A stretch of 64,000 nucleotides of DNA, taken from contig NZ_BCRG01000005.1 of the NCBI RefSeq assembly GCF_001552475.1, positions 62,001-126,000 on the forward strand, in the 5' to 3' direction. Made by a program: the position numbers and the translations under genes. The notes below the pieces were generated by a model that did no database searches, was not told the origin of the DNA, and saw only the letters and a list, made by a program, of their open reading frames with translations. How positions within the stretch are numbered: the first letter of the stretch is position 1; each line of letters starts with the position of its first letter. Positions 47,900 to 56,937 of this stretch are shown in pieces. Source of the DNA: Microbacterium oleivorans NBRC 103075 (GTDB taxonomy: Bacteria; Actinomycetota; Actinomycetes; Actinomycetales; Microbacteriaceae).

Positions 47900-49570
47900 T
47901 TACTGGTTCTCCTTGTGCTGTGCTGCGGCTTCCTGGGCCGCGGCTCGGGCGGATGCCGCATCGGATGCGGCGAGGGCTGCTTCGGCGATGCGCTTGGCGT
48001 CGTCGAGGCTGTGGTGCAAGAGGGTGGCGCGCACATCTGCGAGCGCCGTCGGTGCCATGGAGAGGGTCGTCGCGCCGAGGCCGACGAGGACGACCGCGAG
48101 CAGCGGATCGGCCGCGGCCTCACCGCAGATGCCGATCGGCTTGCCGTTGAGGCGTCCGCCGTCGCCCGTCGCCTTGACGAGCTGAAGGACCGCGGGATGC
48201 CACGGGTCCTGGAACGAGGAGACCGAACCGAGGAGGCGGTCTGCCGCGAGGGTGTACTGCGTGAGGTCGTTCGTTCCGATCGACGCGAAGTCGGCGTGGG
48301 CGAGGACCTTGTCGGCCAGAAGGGCGGAGGAGGGGACCTCGACCATGACCCCTGCGGTCTTGATGCCGTACTCCTTCGCCAGGGTGACGAAGTACTCCGT
48401 CTCCTCGACCGTCGACACCATCGGCGCCATGACCCAGAGGTCGGCCTCGGTGGCGGCATCCGCGTTGGCGAGGGCGGTCAGCTGCTCGCGCAGGATGTCC
48501 TCGCTGGCGCGGAGCGCGCGGAGTCCCCGGAGCCCGAGGGCGGGGTTCTCCTCGTGGGCGTCGTTGAGGAACGCGAGCGGCTTGTCGGCCCCGGCATCGA
48601 GTGCGCGGACGACGACCTTCTTGCCGGGGAACGCCTGGAGGAGCTCGGTGTAGGCCTTCGTCTGCTCGTCGACGGTCGGCGCCTGCGCGGAGCTGAGGAA
48701 CAGGAATTCGGTGCGGAACAGGCCCACACCCTCCGCCCCGAGCTCGACGGCCTTCGCGGCATCCTGCGGCTTGCCCAGGTTGGCCAGCAACGGAACGGCA
48801 CTGCCGTCGGCGAGAGCGCCCGGAGTGACGGGGGCGTCAGCGGCGGCGGCGCGGTCGGCCTCGCGGCGTTCGACCTGCGCGATGTCGTCATCCGTCGGCT
48901 GCGTCGTGACGACGCCGGCGGCGGCATCCACGATCACCGTCTCGCCCTCGGCCAGGTCAGCTGCGCCACGGACACCGACAACGGCGACGATCGACTTCTC
49001 ACGCGCGAGGATCGCGGTGTGCGAGGTCGGTCCGCCTTCGGTGGTGATGAGGGCGAGGACCTTGTCGAGGTCGAGGAGCGCGGTGTCGGCGGGAGCGAGG
49101 TCCTTCGCGACCAGGACGAACGGATGCCCCGGGTCGGGGACACCGGGAGCCGCGACGCCCCGGAGGTGTGCGATGACGCGCTGCGCGACGTCGTCGAGAT
49201 CGGCGGCGCGCTCGCCGAGGTAGCCGCCCATCGCCGCGAGCGTGTCGCGGAACGAGGCGAACGCGTCGAACACGGCGAACTCGGCGGTCTTGCCGGCTGC
49301 GATGCGGTTCGTGACCTCCTCTTCGAGGGCCGGGTCCTCCGCCATCATCGCCTGCGCCTCGAGCACCTCCTGCGCAGCTCCGCCGGCGGTCTCGCCGCGC
49401 TGCTCGAGCTCGCGTGCGACGGCCTCGATCGCGGCGCGGACGCGCGTGGTCTCCTCGTCGCCGCTCAGCGTGCTCTTCTCGTCCTTCGGCGCGGGCAGCG
49501 GCTCCGCCATCCGTGCGACGGGGCCGTGGCTCACGCCCAGGCCGATTCCTACTCCTCGAAGCTCAGTCAT
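47900..49570 (-). CDS. ptsI: PTS enzyme I
   Basis: 556 aa. It takes phosphate from PEP and passes it to HPr. The active-site His is in TEGGPTSHTAILAREKSI, and the PEP-binding GLFRTEFLF and the C-terminal ASIGTNDLTQYTLAADR and GICGEAAADP blocks are intact. It starts 7 bp after ptsH, with GAGGG overlapping the ptsH stop. In this genome the general PTS enzyme is part of the mannitol operon. Confidence 0.96.
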   Translation of the reverse strand: MTELRGVGIGLGVSHGPVARMAEPLPAPKDEKSTLSGDEETTRVRAAIEAVARELEQRGETAGGAAQEVLEAQAMMAEDPALEEEVTNRIAAGKTAEFAVFDAFASFRDTLAAMGGYLGERAADLDDVAQRVIAHLRGVAAPGVPDPGHPFVLVAKDLAPADTALLDLDKVLALITTEGGPTSHTAILAREKSIVAVVGVRGAADLAEGETVIVDAAAGVVTTQPTDDDIAQVERREADRAAAADAPVTPGALADGSAVPLLANLGKPQDAAKAVELGAEGVGLFRTEFLFLSSAQAPTVDEQTKAYTELLQAFPGKKVVVRALDAGADKPLAFLNDAHEENPALGLRGLRALRASEDILREQLTALANADAATEADLWVMAPMVSTVEETEYFVTLAKEYGIKTAGVMVEVPSSALLADKVLAHADFASIGTNDLTQYTLAADRLLGSVSSFQDPWHPAVLQLVKATGDGGRLNGKPIGICGEAAADPLLAVVLVGLGATTLSMAPTALADVRATLLHHSLDDAKRIAEAALAASDAASARAAAQEAAAQHKENQ

Positions 49571-49577
49571 GTGTCCC

Positions 49578-49853
49578 TCAGGCGTCGTGGTCGGTGGTCA
49601 GAAGTTCGGTGAGGGCATCGAGCACCTCTTCGGCGTTCGCGCCGTCGGCGGTCAGCGTCACGTAATCGCCGTTCTCCGCACCCAGCGAGATGACGCTGAG
49701 GATGCTGGCGGCATTGACGGCGCCGCCGGAGCCCTTCGAGATGGTGACGGGGATGCCGGCATCCTTCGCCGCCTGCGCGAACAGCTTCGCGGGGCGCGCG
49801 TGGAGACCATTCGACGATCCGATCCTCACGGTCCGGCTGGCCGGTGCGCTCAT
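49578..49853 (-). CDS. ptsH: Phosphocarrier protein HPr
   Basis: 91 aa from ATG 49853 (4-nt overlap with the IIB-like gene). The phosphorylated His18 is in GLHARPAK. The region of the regulatory serine reads VNAASILSVISLG, so a Ser is present near the position phosphorylated in Firmicutes, but actinobacteria generally lack that control. Confidence 0.95.
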   Translation of the reverse strand: MSAPASRTVRIGSSNGLHARPAKLFAQAAKDAGIPVTISKGSGGAVNAASILSVISLGAENGDYVTLTADGANAEEVLDALTELLTTDHDA

Positions 49854-50179
49854 CGCGGGGTCCTTTCGATACGGTCGGTGGCTGTCGCGGCCTTCACCAG
49901 GGCGAACGTGCGGGTTCCATCTCGGTCGCCGAACACGTCCTCCGGCAGCAGCACGGCATGCGCCTGTCGGGTGACGGCATCCCGTTCTATCTCTGAGAGG
50001 GCGGAGGCGAGGTGCGGACCCACGAGCACCACGTCGCCGGCGTCCGCCTCCATGGCGACCATGCCGGGGACGCCCGCTCGGACGAGCAGCTCCGTGCCTT
50101 CGCGCTGTGCGGCTTGCCGCAGACGCTGAGCGACGAACGTGCTCGACGCACCGGCGCCACAGACGACGAGGATCTTCAT
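49850..50179 (-). CDS. Orphan PTS EIIB-like protein (lactose/cellobiose or GatB type)
   Basis: 109 aa from ATG 50179 with GGAGGCGGATCG upstream. The N-terminus MKILVVCGAGASSTFVAQRL is the EIIB signature with the phosphocysteine Cys7. No EIIC or EIIA of the same class is nearby, and the mannitol transporter already has its own EIIB. It is the first gene of the PTS/mannitol operon and overlaps ptsH. It could act as a phosphorylation-state sensor or serve a transporter elsewhere; neither can be shown here. Confidence 0.85.
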   Translation of the reverse strand: MKILVVCGAGASSTFVAQRLRQAAQREGTELLVRAGVPGMVAMEADAGDVVLVGPHLASALSEIERDAVTRQAHAVLLPEDVFGDRDGTRTFALVKAATATDRIERTPR

Positions 50180-50292
50180 CGATCCGCCTCCTTGTCTCTC
50201 CGCCATTCTCATCCGACTCACAGGAAGCGACAACCAGCCCTTCTTCCGCGGGGGAGGAAACCCCCTGGTCGTGCAGGTGGTTGACTGGACGC

Positions 50293-52212
50293 GTGAGCCG
50301 GGCGAGACAGGACCAGGTCATGGCGCTCCTGATCCGGGATGCCGCCTGGCGAACCGCCGGCGAGCTCGCCGACGTCGTGGGAGTGACGCCCCGCAGCATC
50401 CGCTCGTACGTGGCCGCCCTGAATGCACGCGTCCCGGCGTGCGACGCGATCGAATCCGGGCCGTCGGGCTATCGCGCGGGAGGCGGCGCCGCGGGCGCGC
50501 TGCGGACGGTGACGGAAGAGACCCCCCGCGACCGGCTGCACCGCCTCGTGCGGGACCTCCTCGATGCGCCCGACGGCGTCGACGTGTACGCCGCAGCGCA
50601 GCACTTCCACGTGAGCGAGGCCACGCTCGAGTCTGACCTGGGACGGGTCCGCGCGCTCTTGAGCGGAACGCAGCTGACCCTCGAGCGCTCCGCGGAGCGC
50701 GTGCGTCTGTCGGGGACGGAGATGGCGCAGCGGCGCCTGCTCAGCCGCCTCGCGCACGACGAGATGGATCAGGGCGCCTTCGACCTGCGCGCGCTCCGCC
50801 GTGCGCTGGGGGAGAGCACCGCCGAGACCTCCGCCCTCGGAGCTTTCAAGGACGAGCTGGTCGCCGGTCTCGGCGACCTCGGCTACCTCGTCAACGAGTT
50901 CGGCATCGGCGACGTCATGATGCACATCGCGATCGCCGCCGACCGCGTCGGGCGCGGTCGTGGTCTCGACGGAGCGCCCGTGGGCGACTCCGCCGCGCGT
51001 GCGAAGATCGCCGACCTGCTCGACCGCCTCGCAATCACCCACCTCGGCGTGCGACTCGGAGATGGCGACCGCGACCACTTGGCCGCCCTCGTGCAGACCC
51101 GCGTCGTCGCACCGGGCGCCGCCGAGCCCGACGCCGTCATCCGCGACCGCCTCGATCCCGACGTCGAGACGGCCGTGCGTGCGGTCGTCGCGCGGGCGGC
51201 ATCCGAGTTCCTCGTCGACATCGATCACGACGACTTCATCCTGCGACTCGCGCTGCACGTGCAGAACCTGCGTCAGCGCGCGCAGGACCGGGCGTGGTCC
51301 CGGAACGCCCTCACGCGCTCGCTGAAGTCCAGCTATCCGATGATCTTCGACGTCGCCGTGTTCATGGCAGAGCAGCTGCGCATCGTCGTCGGCGCCCCGC
51401 TCCACGAGGACGAGATCGCATACATCGCGATGCACGTGGGCGGCCGGCTCGAGCGGTCCCGCCAGTCCGCCCGGCTCCTGACGGCGACGCTCGTCTGCCC
51501 CGGCTACTACGAAATGCACGAGCTGCTGCGGACCAGCATCGATCGCGCGCTCGGTCGTGAGATCGAGGTCGTCGCCGTCGAGACGCGCGTCGATCCGGAC
51601 TGGTCCGGTCTCGACACCGACCTCGTGCTGACGACGATCGACCCGCCCGAGCCGTCCGACCGGCTCGTCCGCATCCAGCCGTTCCTCACCGAGCCTGACG
51701 TCGAACGGGTGCAGGCAGCGGCGGCACGCGCACGCCGCGCTCGTCGTCTCGCGGGCCTCCGTGCCGAGCTCGAGCGCTACTTCTCGCCGGACGCCTTCGT
51801 GTCGCGGCTTCCCGCGGACGCCGACGAGGAGACCGTCATCCGCGGGTTGGGAGAGCAGCTGGCCGCGCAGGGCGTCATCACCGAGGACTACGTCACCCGG
51901 ACGCTCGAGCGTGAGCGGATCTCTTCGACGGCGTTCACGGACGCCCTCGCCGTGCCTCACGCGATCGGCATGACGGCGACGCGGACGGCCATCGCCGTCG
52001 GCCTCGCCGATCCGTCGATCCGGTGGGGCGACGGTCGCGTGCAGGTCGTCGCGATGGTCGCCTTCTCGGAGTCCGACCGGGAAGCGTTCCAGACCGTGTT
52101 CGAGCAGCTCGTCGAGGTGTTCAGCGAGCGCGACAGTGTGCAGCGGATCCTCCGTCGCGGCACCAGCTTCGCGGGCTTCCTCGACGAACTCGTCGCCGTC
52201 GTCGACGGCTGA
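50293..52212 (+). CDS. mtlR: MtlR: PRD-containing activator of the mannitol operon
   Basis: 639 aa from GTG 50293. Domains in order: two N-terminal HTH regions (residues 1-130), PRD1 (about 180-280), PRD2 (about 300-400, with LHEDEIAYIAMHVGGRLER), an EIIB-Gat-like domain with Cys in TLVCPGYYEMHELL, and a C-terminal EIIA-Mtl-like domain (LAVPHAIGMTATRT with the phospho-His). This is the MtlR layout, a DNA-binding activator whose activity is tuned by phosphorylation from HPr and EII proteins. It is divergent from the operon it should control, with a 113-bp gap. The stop abuts the stop of the convergent GNAT gene with no spacing. Confidence 0.93.
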   Translation: MSRARQDQVMALLIRDAAWRTAGELADVVGVTPRSIRSYVAALNARVPACDAIESGPSGYRAGGGAAGALRTVTEETPRDRLHRLVRDLLDAPDGVDVYAAAQHFHVSEATLESDLGRVRALLSGTQLTLERSAERVRLSGTEMAQRRLLSRLAHDEMDQGAFDLRALRRALGESTAETSALGAFKDELVAGLGDLGYLVNEFGIGDVMMHIAIAADRVGRGRGLDGAPVGDSAARAKIADLLDRLAITHLGVRLGDGDRDHLAALVQTRVVAPGAAEPDAVIRDRLDPDVETAVRAVVARAASEFLVDIDHDDFILRLALHVQNLRQRAQDRAWSRNALTRSLKSSYPMIFDVAVFMAEQLRIVVGAPLHEDEIAYIAMHVGGRLERSRQSARLLTATLVCPGYYEMHELLRTSIDRALGREIEVVAVETRVDPDWSGLDTDLVLTTIDPPEPSDRLVRIQPFLTEPDVERVQAAAARARRARRLAGLRAELERYFSPDAFVSRLPADADEETVIRGLGEQLAAQGVITEDYVTRTLERERISSTAFTDALAVPHAIGMTATRTAIAVGLADPSIRWGDGRVQVVAMVAFSESDREAFQTVFEQLVEVFSERDSVQRILRRGTSFAGFLDELVAVVDG

Positions 52213-52788
52213 TCAGCCCGCGAGGCGCGCGTCCAGTCCCATCCGGACGCCCGGCCACTCGTGGGGGAGGATCGAGTACACGACCGTGTCGCGCATCGAG
52301 CCGCCGGGCCCGATCCGGTGGTTGCGGAGCACACCGTCCTGGCGGGCGCCGAGCCGCTCGATCGCGGCACGCGACTGCCGGTTGTGCCATGACGTCCGGA
52401 ACTCGACGGCGATCGCGTCGCACGCCTCGAACGCGTGCTCGAGGAGCAGTCGCTTCGCCGTCGTGTTCACCTCGGTGCGCTGAACCTGCCGCGACAGCCA
52501 CGTGTAGCCGATCTCGACGTGCCGGTCCTCCGCGTCGATGTTGCAGAAGGTCGTCATCCCCTCGGGCTTCTCGTCGACGATCACCGCGAACGGGTTCATC
52601 GTGCCCGTCTCGCGCTCGCCGAGCCGCCACGAGATCTCGTCGGGGACGGATGCCGGAATGGAGGTGTACCAGGCGTACTCGAGGCCGTCGCGGGCCGCTG
52701 TCAGCGCGTCGGCGTGAGCGTGGTCGAGGGGGACGAGCTGCACCCTGCCGAGGCTGAGAGTGACCGGCTCGATGAGCGGAGTCGTCAT
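52213..52788 (-). CDS. GNAT family N-acetyltransferase (RimJ/RimL-like)
   Basis: 191 aa from ATG 52788, which shares one base with the pmmB stop, so it is the third gene of deoD-pmmB-GNAT. RimJ/RimL-type features: LSLGRVQLVPLDHAHADAL, VEIGYTWLSRQVQRTEVNTTAKRLLLEHAFE, FRTSWHNRQSRAAIERLGARQDGVLRNH. The substrate is unknown; the coupling to nucleoside genes does not explain it. Confidence 0.85.
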   Translation of the reverse strand: MTTPLIEPVTLSLGRVQLVPLDHAHADALTAARDGLEYAWYTSIPASVPDEISWRLGERETGTMNPFAVIVDEKPEGMTTFCNIDAEDRHVEIGYTWLSRQVQRTEVNTTAKRLLLEHAFEACDAIAVEFRTSWHNRQSRAAIERLGARQDGVLRNHRIGPGGSMRDTVVYSILPHEWPGVRMGLDARLAG

Positions 52789-54452
52789 CAGGCCTGCGCT
52801 CCCGCAAGGATCGCTCGCACGCCCGCATCGACCGCGTTCAAGCGCCCCGCGGCGTCCTCTGCGGATTCGCCGCGCACGTCGAGGTACGCCTTGAGCTTCG
52901 GTTCGGTGCCGCTCGGGCGCACGATGACGCGTGAACCGTCGTCGAGCCACATGCGAAGGATGTCGCCGCTCGGTGACCCCTCGGGGGCCAGGAGCATATC
53001 CTCGACGCGCTCGACGGCAACCGATCCGACGGATGCCGGTGGTGCCTCACGGAGCGCGGCCATGATCTTGCCGATCACCGAGACGTCGTCGACGCGGATC
53101 GAGACCTGGCCGCTCGCGAAATGTCCGAACGTCGCGGCGGATTCGTCGAGCAGGTCGCCGAGCGTCCTGCCCTCTTCGCGCGCCTCGGACACGAGTCCGA
53201 GGATGGCGATCGCCGCCGAGATGCCGTCCTTGTCGCGGACCGTGCCCGGGTTCACGAGGTAGCCGAGGGCCTCCTCGAATCCGAAGACGAGCCCGGGCGC
53301 GCGCGAGATCCACTTGAAGCCCGTCAGGGTGGCGGAGAAATCGAGGCCGTAGTGCTCGGCGATCGTCTGCAGGCCCGGCGAGGAGACGAGCGAGCAGGCG
53401 AGGGTGCCGGAGCTCGCCGTCCGCGCAGCGCGCCAGCCGAGCAGCAGCCCGACCTCGTTGCCGGTGAGCCGTCGCCAGCCTCCGTCGGCCGCGGCATCCG
53501 GGATCGCGACGGCGAGCCGATCGGCGTCGGGGTCGTTCGCGACGATCAACTCCGCGCGAGCGGCGCGGGCGGTCTCGAACGCGAGGTCCATCGCGCCGGG
53601 CTCTTCGGGGTTCGGGAAGGCGACGGTCGGAAACCGGCCGTCGGGATGGATCTGCGCCTCGACGACGATGGGCGCCGGGTACCCGGCGGTCTCGAGGACG
53701 CGTCCGAGCGTCTCGTGCCCGACACCGTGCATGGCCGTGTAGACCCAGGTGAGGCCCGCGGCGCCCGCCGGAGCGGGGGCGACGAGGGCGGTCGCGCGGA
53801 CGTACGCCTCCACGACGGACTCGTCGGCGATCTCGAAGCCGTCGGAGCGGGGGATCGCACCGAGGTCCGCGAGGGCGGCGACTCGATCGATGTGGGCGGC
53901 GATCTCGGCATCCGCGGGGGAGACGATCTGCGCGCCGTCGTCCGCACCGCCCAGGTAGACCTTGTAGCCGTTGTCGTCGGGCGGGTTGTGGGAGGCGGTG
54001 ACCATGACACCTGCCGACGCGCCGAGGTGGCGGACGGCGAACGCGAGCACGGGCGTCGGGAGGAGGCGGGGGAGGAGGATCGCGCGGAGCCCCGCTCCGG
54101 CGAAGATCTCCGCGCTGTCGCGGGCGAACACGTCGGAGTTCCGCCGGCCGTCGTAGCCGACGACGACCGAAGGGGTCTCGTCGCCCGCGCGTTCGCGGAG
54201 ATATGCCGCGAACCCTGCGGCGGCCTGTCCCACGAGCACGCGGTTCATCCTGTTCGACCCGGCGCCCAGGGCGCCGCGGAGGCCCGCCGTGCCGAAGGCG
54301 AGACGGCTGTCGAAGCGGTCGCGGAGGTCCGACGTCGCCGCCTGGTCGCCCGCCTCGGCGCGCGTGATGAGGTCGGCGAGCTCGGCGCGGGTCGCCTCGT
54401 CCGGGTCCTGCGCGAGCCACTGTCGAGCGGTCTCGAGCACGCCCTCGCTCAC
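52788..54452 (-). CDS. pmmB: Phosphosugar mutase, probable phosphopentomutase (PmmB/PGM2 type)
   Basis: 554 aa from GTG 54452, overlapping the deoD stop (GTGA). The alpha-D-phosphohexomutase family motifs are intact: active-site serine in VMVTASHNPPDDNGYKVY, metal loop NDPDADRLAVAIPD and sugar loop EEALGY. Proteins of this length and type include human PGM2, a phosphopentomutase. Coupling to a purine nucleoside phosphorylase supports conversion of ribose 1-phosphate to ribose 5-phosphate; a hexose-phosphate role cannot be excluded. Confidence 0.9.
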   Translation of the reverse strand: MSEGVLETARQWLAQDPDEATRAELADLITRAEAGDQAATSDLRDRFDSRLAFGTAGLRGALGAGSNRMNRVLVGQAAAGFAAYLRERAGDETPSVVVGYDGRRNSDVFARDSAEIFAGAGLRAILLPRLLPTPVLAFAVRHLGASAGVMVTASHNPPDDNGYKVYLGGADDGAQIVSPADAEIAAHIDRVAALADLGAIPRSDGFEIADESVVEAYVRATALVAPAPAGAAGLTWVYTAMHGVGHETLGRVLETAGYPAPIVVEAQIHPDGRFPTVAFPNPEEPGAMDLAFETARAARAELIVANDPDADRLAVAIPDAAADGGWRRLTGNEVGLLLGWRAARTASSGTLACSLVSSPGLQTIAEHYGLDFSATLTGFKWISRAPGLVFGFEEALGYLVNPGTVRDKDGISAAIAILGLVSEAREEGRTLGDLLDESAATFGHFASGQVSIRVDDVSVIGKIMAALREAPPASVGSVAVERVEDMLLAPEGSPSGDILRMWLDDGSRVIVRPSGTEPKLKAYLDVRGESAEDAAGRLNAVDAGVRAILAGAQA

Positions 54453-55279
54453 AGGACGCCGATCACACGGGCCAGCAGGTCGGAGATCACGGGCTCGGCT
54501 TCGCGGCCGGCCTCGAGGACCTCCTGGTGGCTGAGCGGGGTGGTCTGGATGCCGGCGGCGAGGTTCGTGATGAGCGAGAATCCGAGGATCTCCATGCCTG
54601 CCTGGCGTGCGGCGATGGCTTCGAGAGCCGTCGACATGCCGACGATGTGTCCGCCGATCGTCTTCGCCATCTGCACCTCGGCGGGCGTCTCGTAGTGCGG
54701 GCCGCGGAACTGGCAGTAGACGCCGTCGTCGAGCGTCGGGTCGACCGTGCGGGCGAGCTCGCGCAGCCGCGAGGAGTACAGGTCGGTCAGGTCGATGAAG
54801 GTCGCACCCTCGAGCGGAGAGTCCGCAGTGAGGTTGATGTGGTCGCTGATGAGGACCGGCTGGCCCGGTGTCCAGGATGTCTTGATGCCGCCGGCGCCGT
54901 TGGTCAGCACCATGATCTTCGCGCCGGTCGCAGCAGCCGTCCGGACGCTGTGGACGACCCGCCGGACGCCGTGACCCTCGTAGTAGTGGGTCCGCGCGCC
55001 GATCACCAGGACCCGCTTTCCGTCGGGCGTCAGGATGCTGCGGATCGAGCCGACGTGGCCCGCCAGAGCGGGCTTGCTGAAGCCGGTGACCTCGGTCGCG
55101 TCGAGCGTCGCGGTCGTCTCGCCGATGAGCTCGGCGGCCTTGCCCCATCCGCTTCCCAAGGTCAGGGCGATGTCGTGCTGAGCCACGCCGGTGAGGCGGG
55201 CGATGTCTGCTGCGGCGGTCTGCGCGACCTCGAACGGGTCGGTGGCGGGATCGTCGAGCGGGTGGGTCTCCTCGTGCAT
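54449..55279 (-). CDS. deoD: Purine-nucleoside phosphorylase
   Basis: 276 aa. It splits inosine and guanosine with phosphate. It is the trimeric PNP-II type, shown by TGFSKPALAGHVGS, ARTHYYEGHGVRRVVH, LTNGAGGIKTSW, and QFRGPHYETPAEVQMA; the name punA is also used for this class. TAGAGT, six bases, ATG gives a leaderless promoter. The next gene, pmmB, overlaps by 4 nt. Confidence 0.95.
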   Translation of the reverse strand: MHEETHPLDDPATDPFEVAQTAAADIARLTGVAQHDIALTLGSGWGKAAELIGETTATLDATEVTGFSKPALAGHVGSIRSILTPDGKRVLVIGARTHYYEGHGVRRVVHSVRTAAATGAKIMVLTNGAGGIKTSWTPGQPVLISDHINLTADSPLEGATFIDLTDLYSSRLRELARTVDPTLDDGVYCQFRGPHYETPAEVQMAKTIGGHIVGMSTALEAIAARQAGMEILGFSLITNLAAGIQTTPLSHQEVLEAGREAEPVISDLLARVIGVL

Positions 55280-55291
55280 GCTCCCACTCTA
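55280..55291 (-). promoter_or_regulatory. Leaderless promoter (-10 TAGAGT) for deoD-pmmB
   Basis: On the minus strand TAGAGT, GGGAGC, ATG at 55279. Confidence 0.65.
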
Positions 55292-55363
55292 GGAAGCCCC
55301 GGACGGCTCGGCCACACCGTCGGCTTCGCGGCGCGGCGCGGAAAGCCGCGTGAGGCTGAAAGA

Positions 55364-56824
55364 ATGATCCACATGTCTGTGAGCTTCGAGACCACCCAGA
55401 GTGTCGCCATCATCGGTGGCGGCCCCGGCGGATATGAGGCTGCCCTCGCAGCGGCCCAGCTGGGAGCAGAGGTGACCCTCGTCGAGCGCGCGGGCATCGG
55501 CGGTTCCGCCGTCATGACCGACGTCGTCCCGTCGAAGACCCTCATCGCGACGGCCGACGCCGCCGTCGCCATCCGCGGAGCCTCCGACCTCGGAGTGCAG
55601 CTCTTCGCCCGCGGCGACAGCGGCAAGCCGCTCAAGCCCGAGATCGCGATCAACATGGCGGCGGTCAACAAGCGACTGCTCTCCCTCGCCCGTCAGCAGT
55701 CCGACGATCAGCGCGCGCAGCTGGTGGATGCCGGGGTCCGCATCATCTCCGGACACGGCCGCCTCGACGGCACGCACGCCGTCGTCGTCTCGACGGGACC
55801 GAACGGCACGGACTTCGACCGGGTCGAGGCCGACACCCTGGTCGTCTCGGTCGGCGCATCGCCGCGCGAACTCGACAGTGCGAAGCCCGACGGCGAGCGG
55901 ATCCTCACCTGGACGCAGCTCTACAACATGTCGAGCCTCCCCGAGCACCTGATCGTGGTCGGGTCGGGCGTCACCGGAGCCGAGTTCGCCGGTGCCTACA
56001 TGAACCTGGGATCGAAGGTGACGCTCATCTCCAGCCGCGATCAGGTCCTCCCCGGAGAAGACTCCGACGCGGCCGCTGTGATCGAGAAGGTCTTCACCCG
56101 CGGCGGCATGGAGGTTCTCTCGAAGTCCCGCGCCGAGAAGGTCGAGCGCACGAAGGACGGCGTCATCGCGACCCTGTCCGACGGTCGCACCGTCGAGGGC
56201 AGCCACTGCCTCATGGCGGTCGGGTCCATTCCGAACACGGCGGGCATCGGACTCGAGGATGCCGGCATCCAGCTCACGGGCTCCGGCCACATCCAGGTCA
56301 ACCGCGTCGCGCGGACTTCGGTCCCGAACATCTACGCTGCCGGCGACTGCACGACCTTCCTGCCGCTCGCGTCGGTCGCGGCGATGCAGGGCCGCATGGC
56401 GGTCTTCCACGCGCTCGGGGACACCGTCATCCCGCTCGAACGCAACCGCGTCACCGCCAACATCTTCACCGCACCCGAGATCGCGACCGTCGGCCGCCAG
56501 GAGCGCGACATCGAGTCGGGTGCCGTCAACGGGACCGTCCACAAGCTCCCGCTCGCGGCGAACGCCCGAGCCAAGATGATGGGCGTCAAAGACGGCTTCG
56601 TGAAGATCATCGCCCGCGAGGGATCCGGAACCGTGATCGGCGGGGTCATCGTCGCGCCGCGCGCCTCCGAACTGATCTACCCGATCGCGATCGCGGTCGA
56701 GCGACGGCTGACGGTCGACCAGATCTCCCGTGTCTTCGCCGTCTTCCCGTCGCTGTCCGGGAGCATCACCGACGCGACGCGTGCGATGCACCAGGTCGCA
56801 CGGGACGAAGACACTTACAGCTGA
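55364..56824 (+). CDS. lpdA: LpdA-type NAD(P)H-quinone oxidoreductase flavoprotein
   Basis: 486 aa from ATG 55364 (GAGG 8 nt upstream); ATG 55373 is an equal alternative. The fold is that of pyridine nucleotide-disulfide oxidoreductases: FAD motif SVAIIGGGPGGYEAALAAA, NAD motif VVGSGVTGAEFAGAY, and the FAD site YAAGDCT. The redox CxxxxC of lipoamide dehydrogenase is replaced by IGGSAVMTDVVPSK with no cysteine, so it cannot act as a dihydrolipoamide dehydrogenase. This matches the mycobacterial LpdA type, which reduces quinones. It is divergent from deoD. Confidence 0.9.
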   Translation: MIHMSVSFETTQSVAIIGGGPGGYEAALAAAQLGAEVTLVERAGIGGSAVMTDVVPSKTLIATADAAVAIRGASDLGVQLFARGDSGKPLKPEIAINMAAVNKRLLSLARQQSDDQRAQLVDAGVRIISGHGRLDGTHAVVVSTGPNGTDFDRVEADTLVVSVGASPRELDSAKPDGERILTWTQLYNMSSLPEHLIVVGSGVTGAEFAGAYMNLGSKVTLISSRDQVLPGEDSDAAAVIEKVFTRGGMEVLSKSRAEKVERTKDGVIATLSDGRTVEGSHCLMAVGSIPNTAGIGLEDAGIQLTGSGHIQVNRVARTSVPNIYAAGDCTTFLPLASVAAMQGRMAVFHALGDTVIPLERNRVTANIFTAPEIATVGRQERDIESGAVNGTVHKLPLAANARAKMMGVKDGFVKIIAREGSGTVIGGVIVAPRASELIYPIAIAVERRLTVDQISRVFAVFPSLSGSITDATRAMHQVARDEDTYS

Positions 56825-56937
56825 GTCGAGGGGGCGCGCGGCGAGTGCCGTCAACCCCCCTCCAGTCAGGATTCGCCCGCGTAGGGTGGGAAAGCCCTGG
56901 GGAGGGCATGTTCATCTGGGGAGACCCGGAGACCCTT

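Noticed and set aside
45939..49612. Two long plus-strand frames antisense to mtlA and ptsI
   Set aside because: Both are shadows of MtlA and enzyme I, which have clear active-site motifs on the minus strand.
56845..56937. Upstream in-frame starts for the M23 peptidase
   Set aside because: They add residues before the signal peptide that do not fit export; the ATG at 56938 gives a normal signal sequence.
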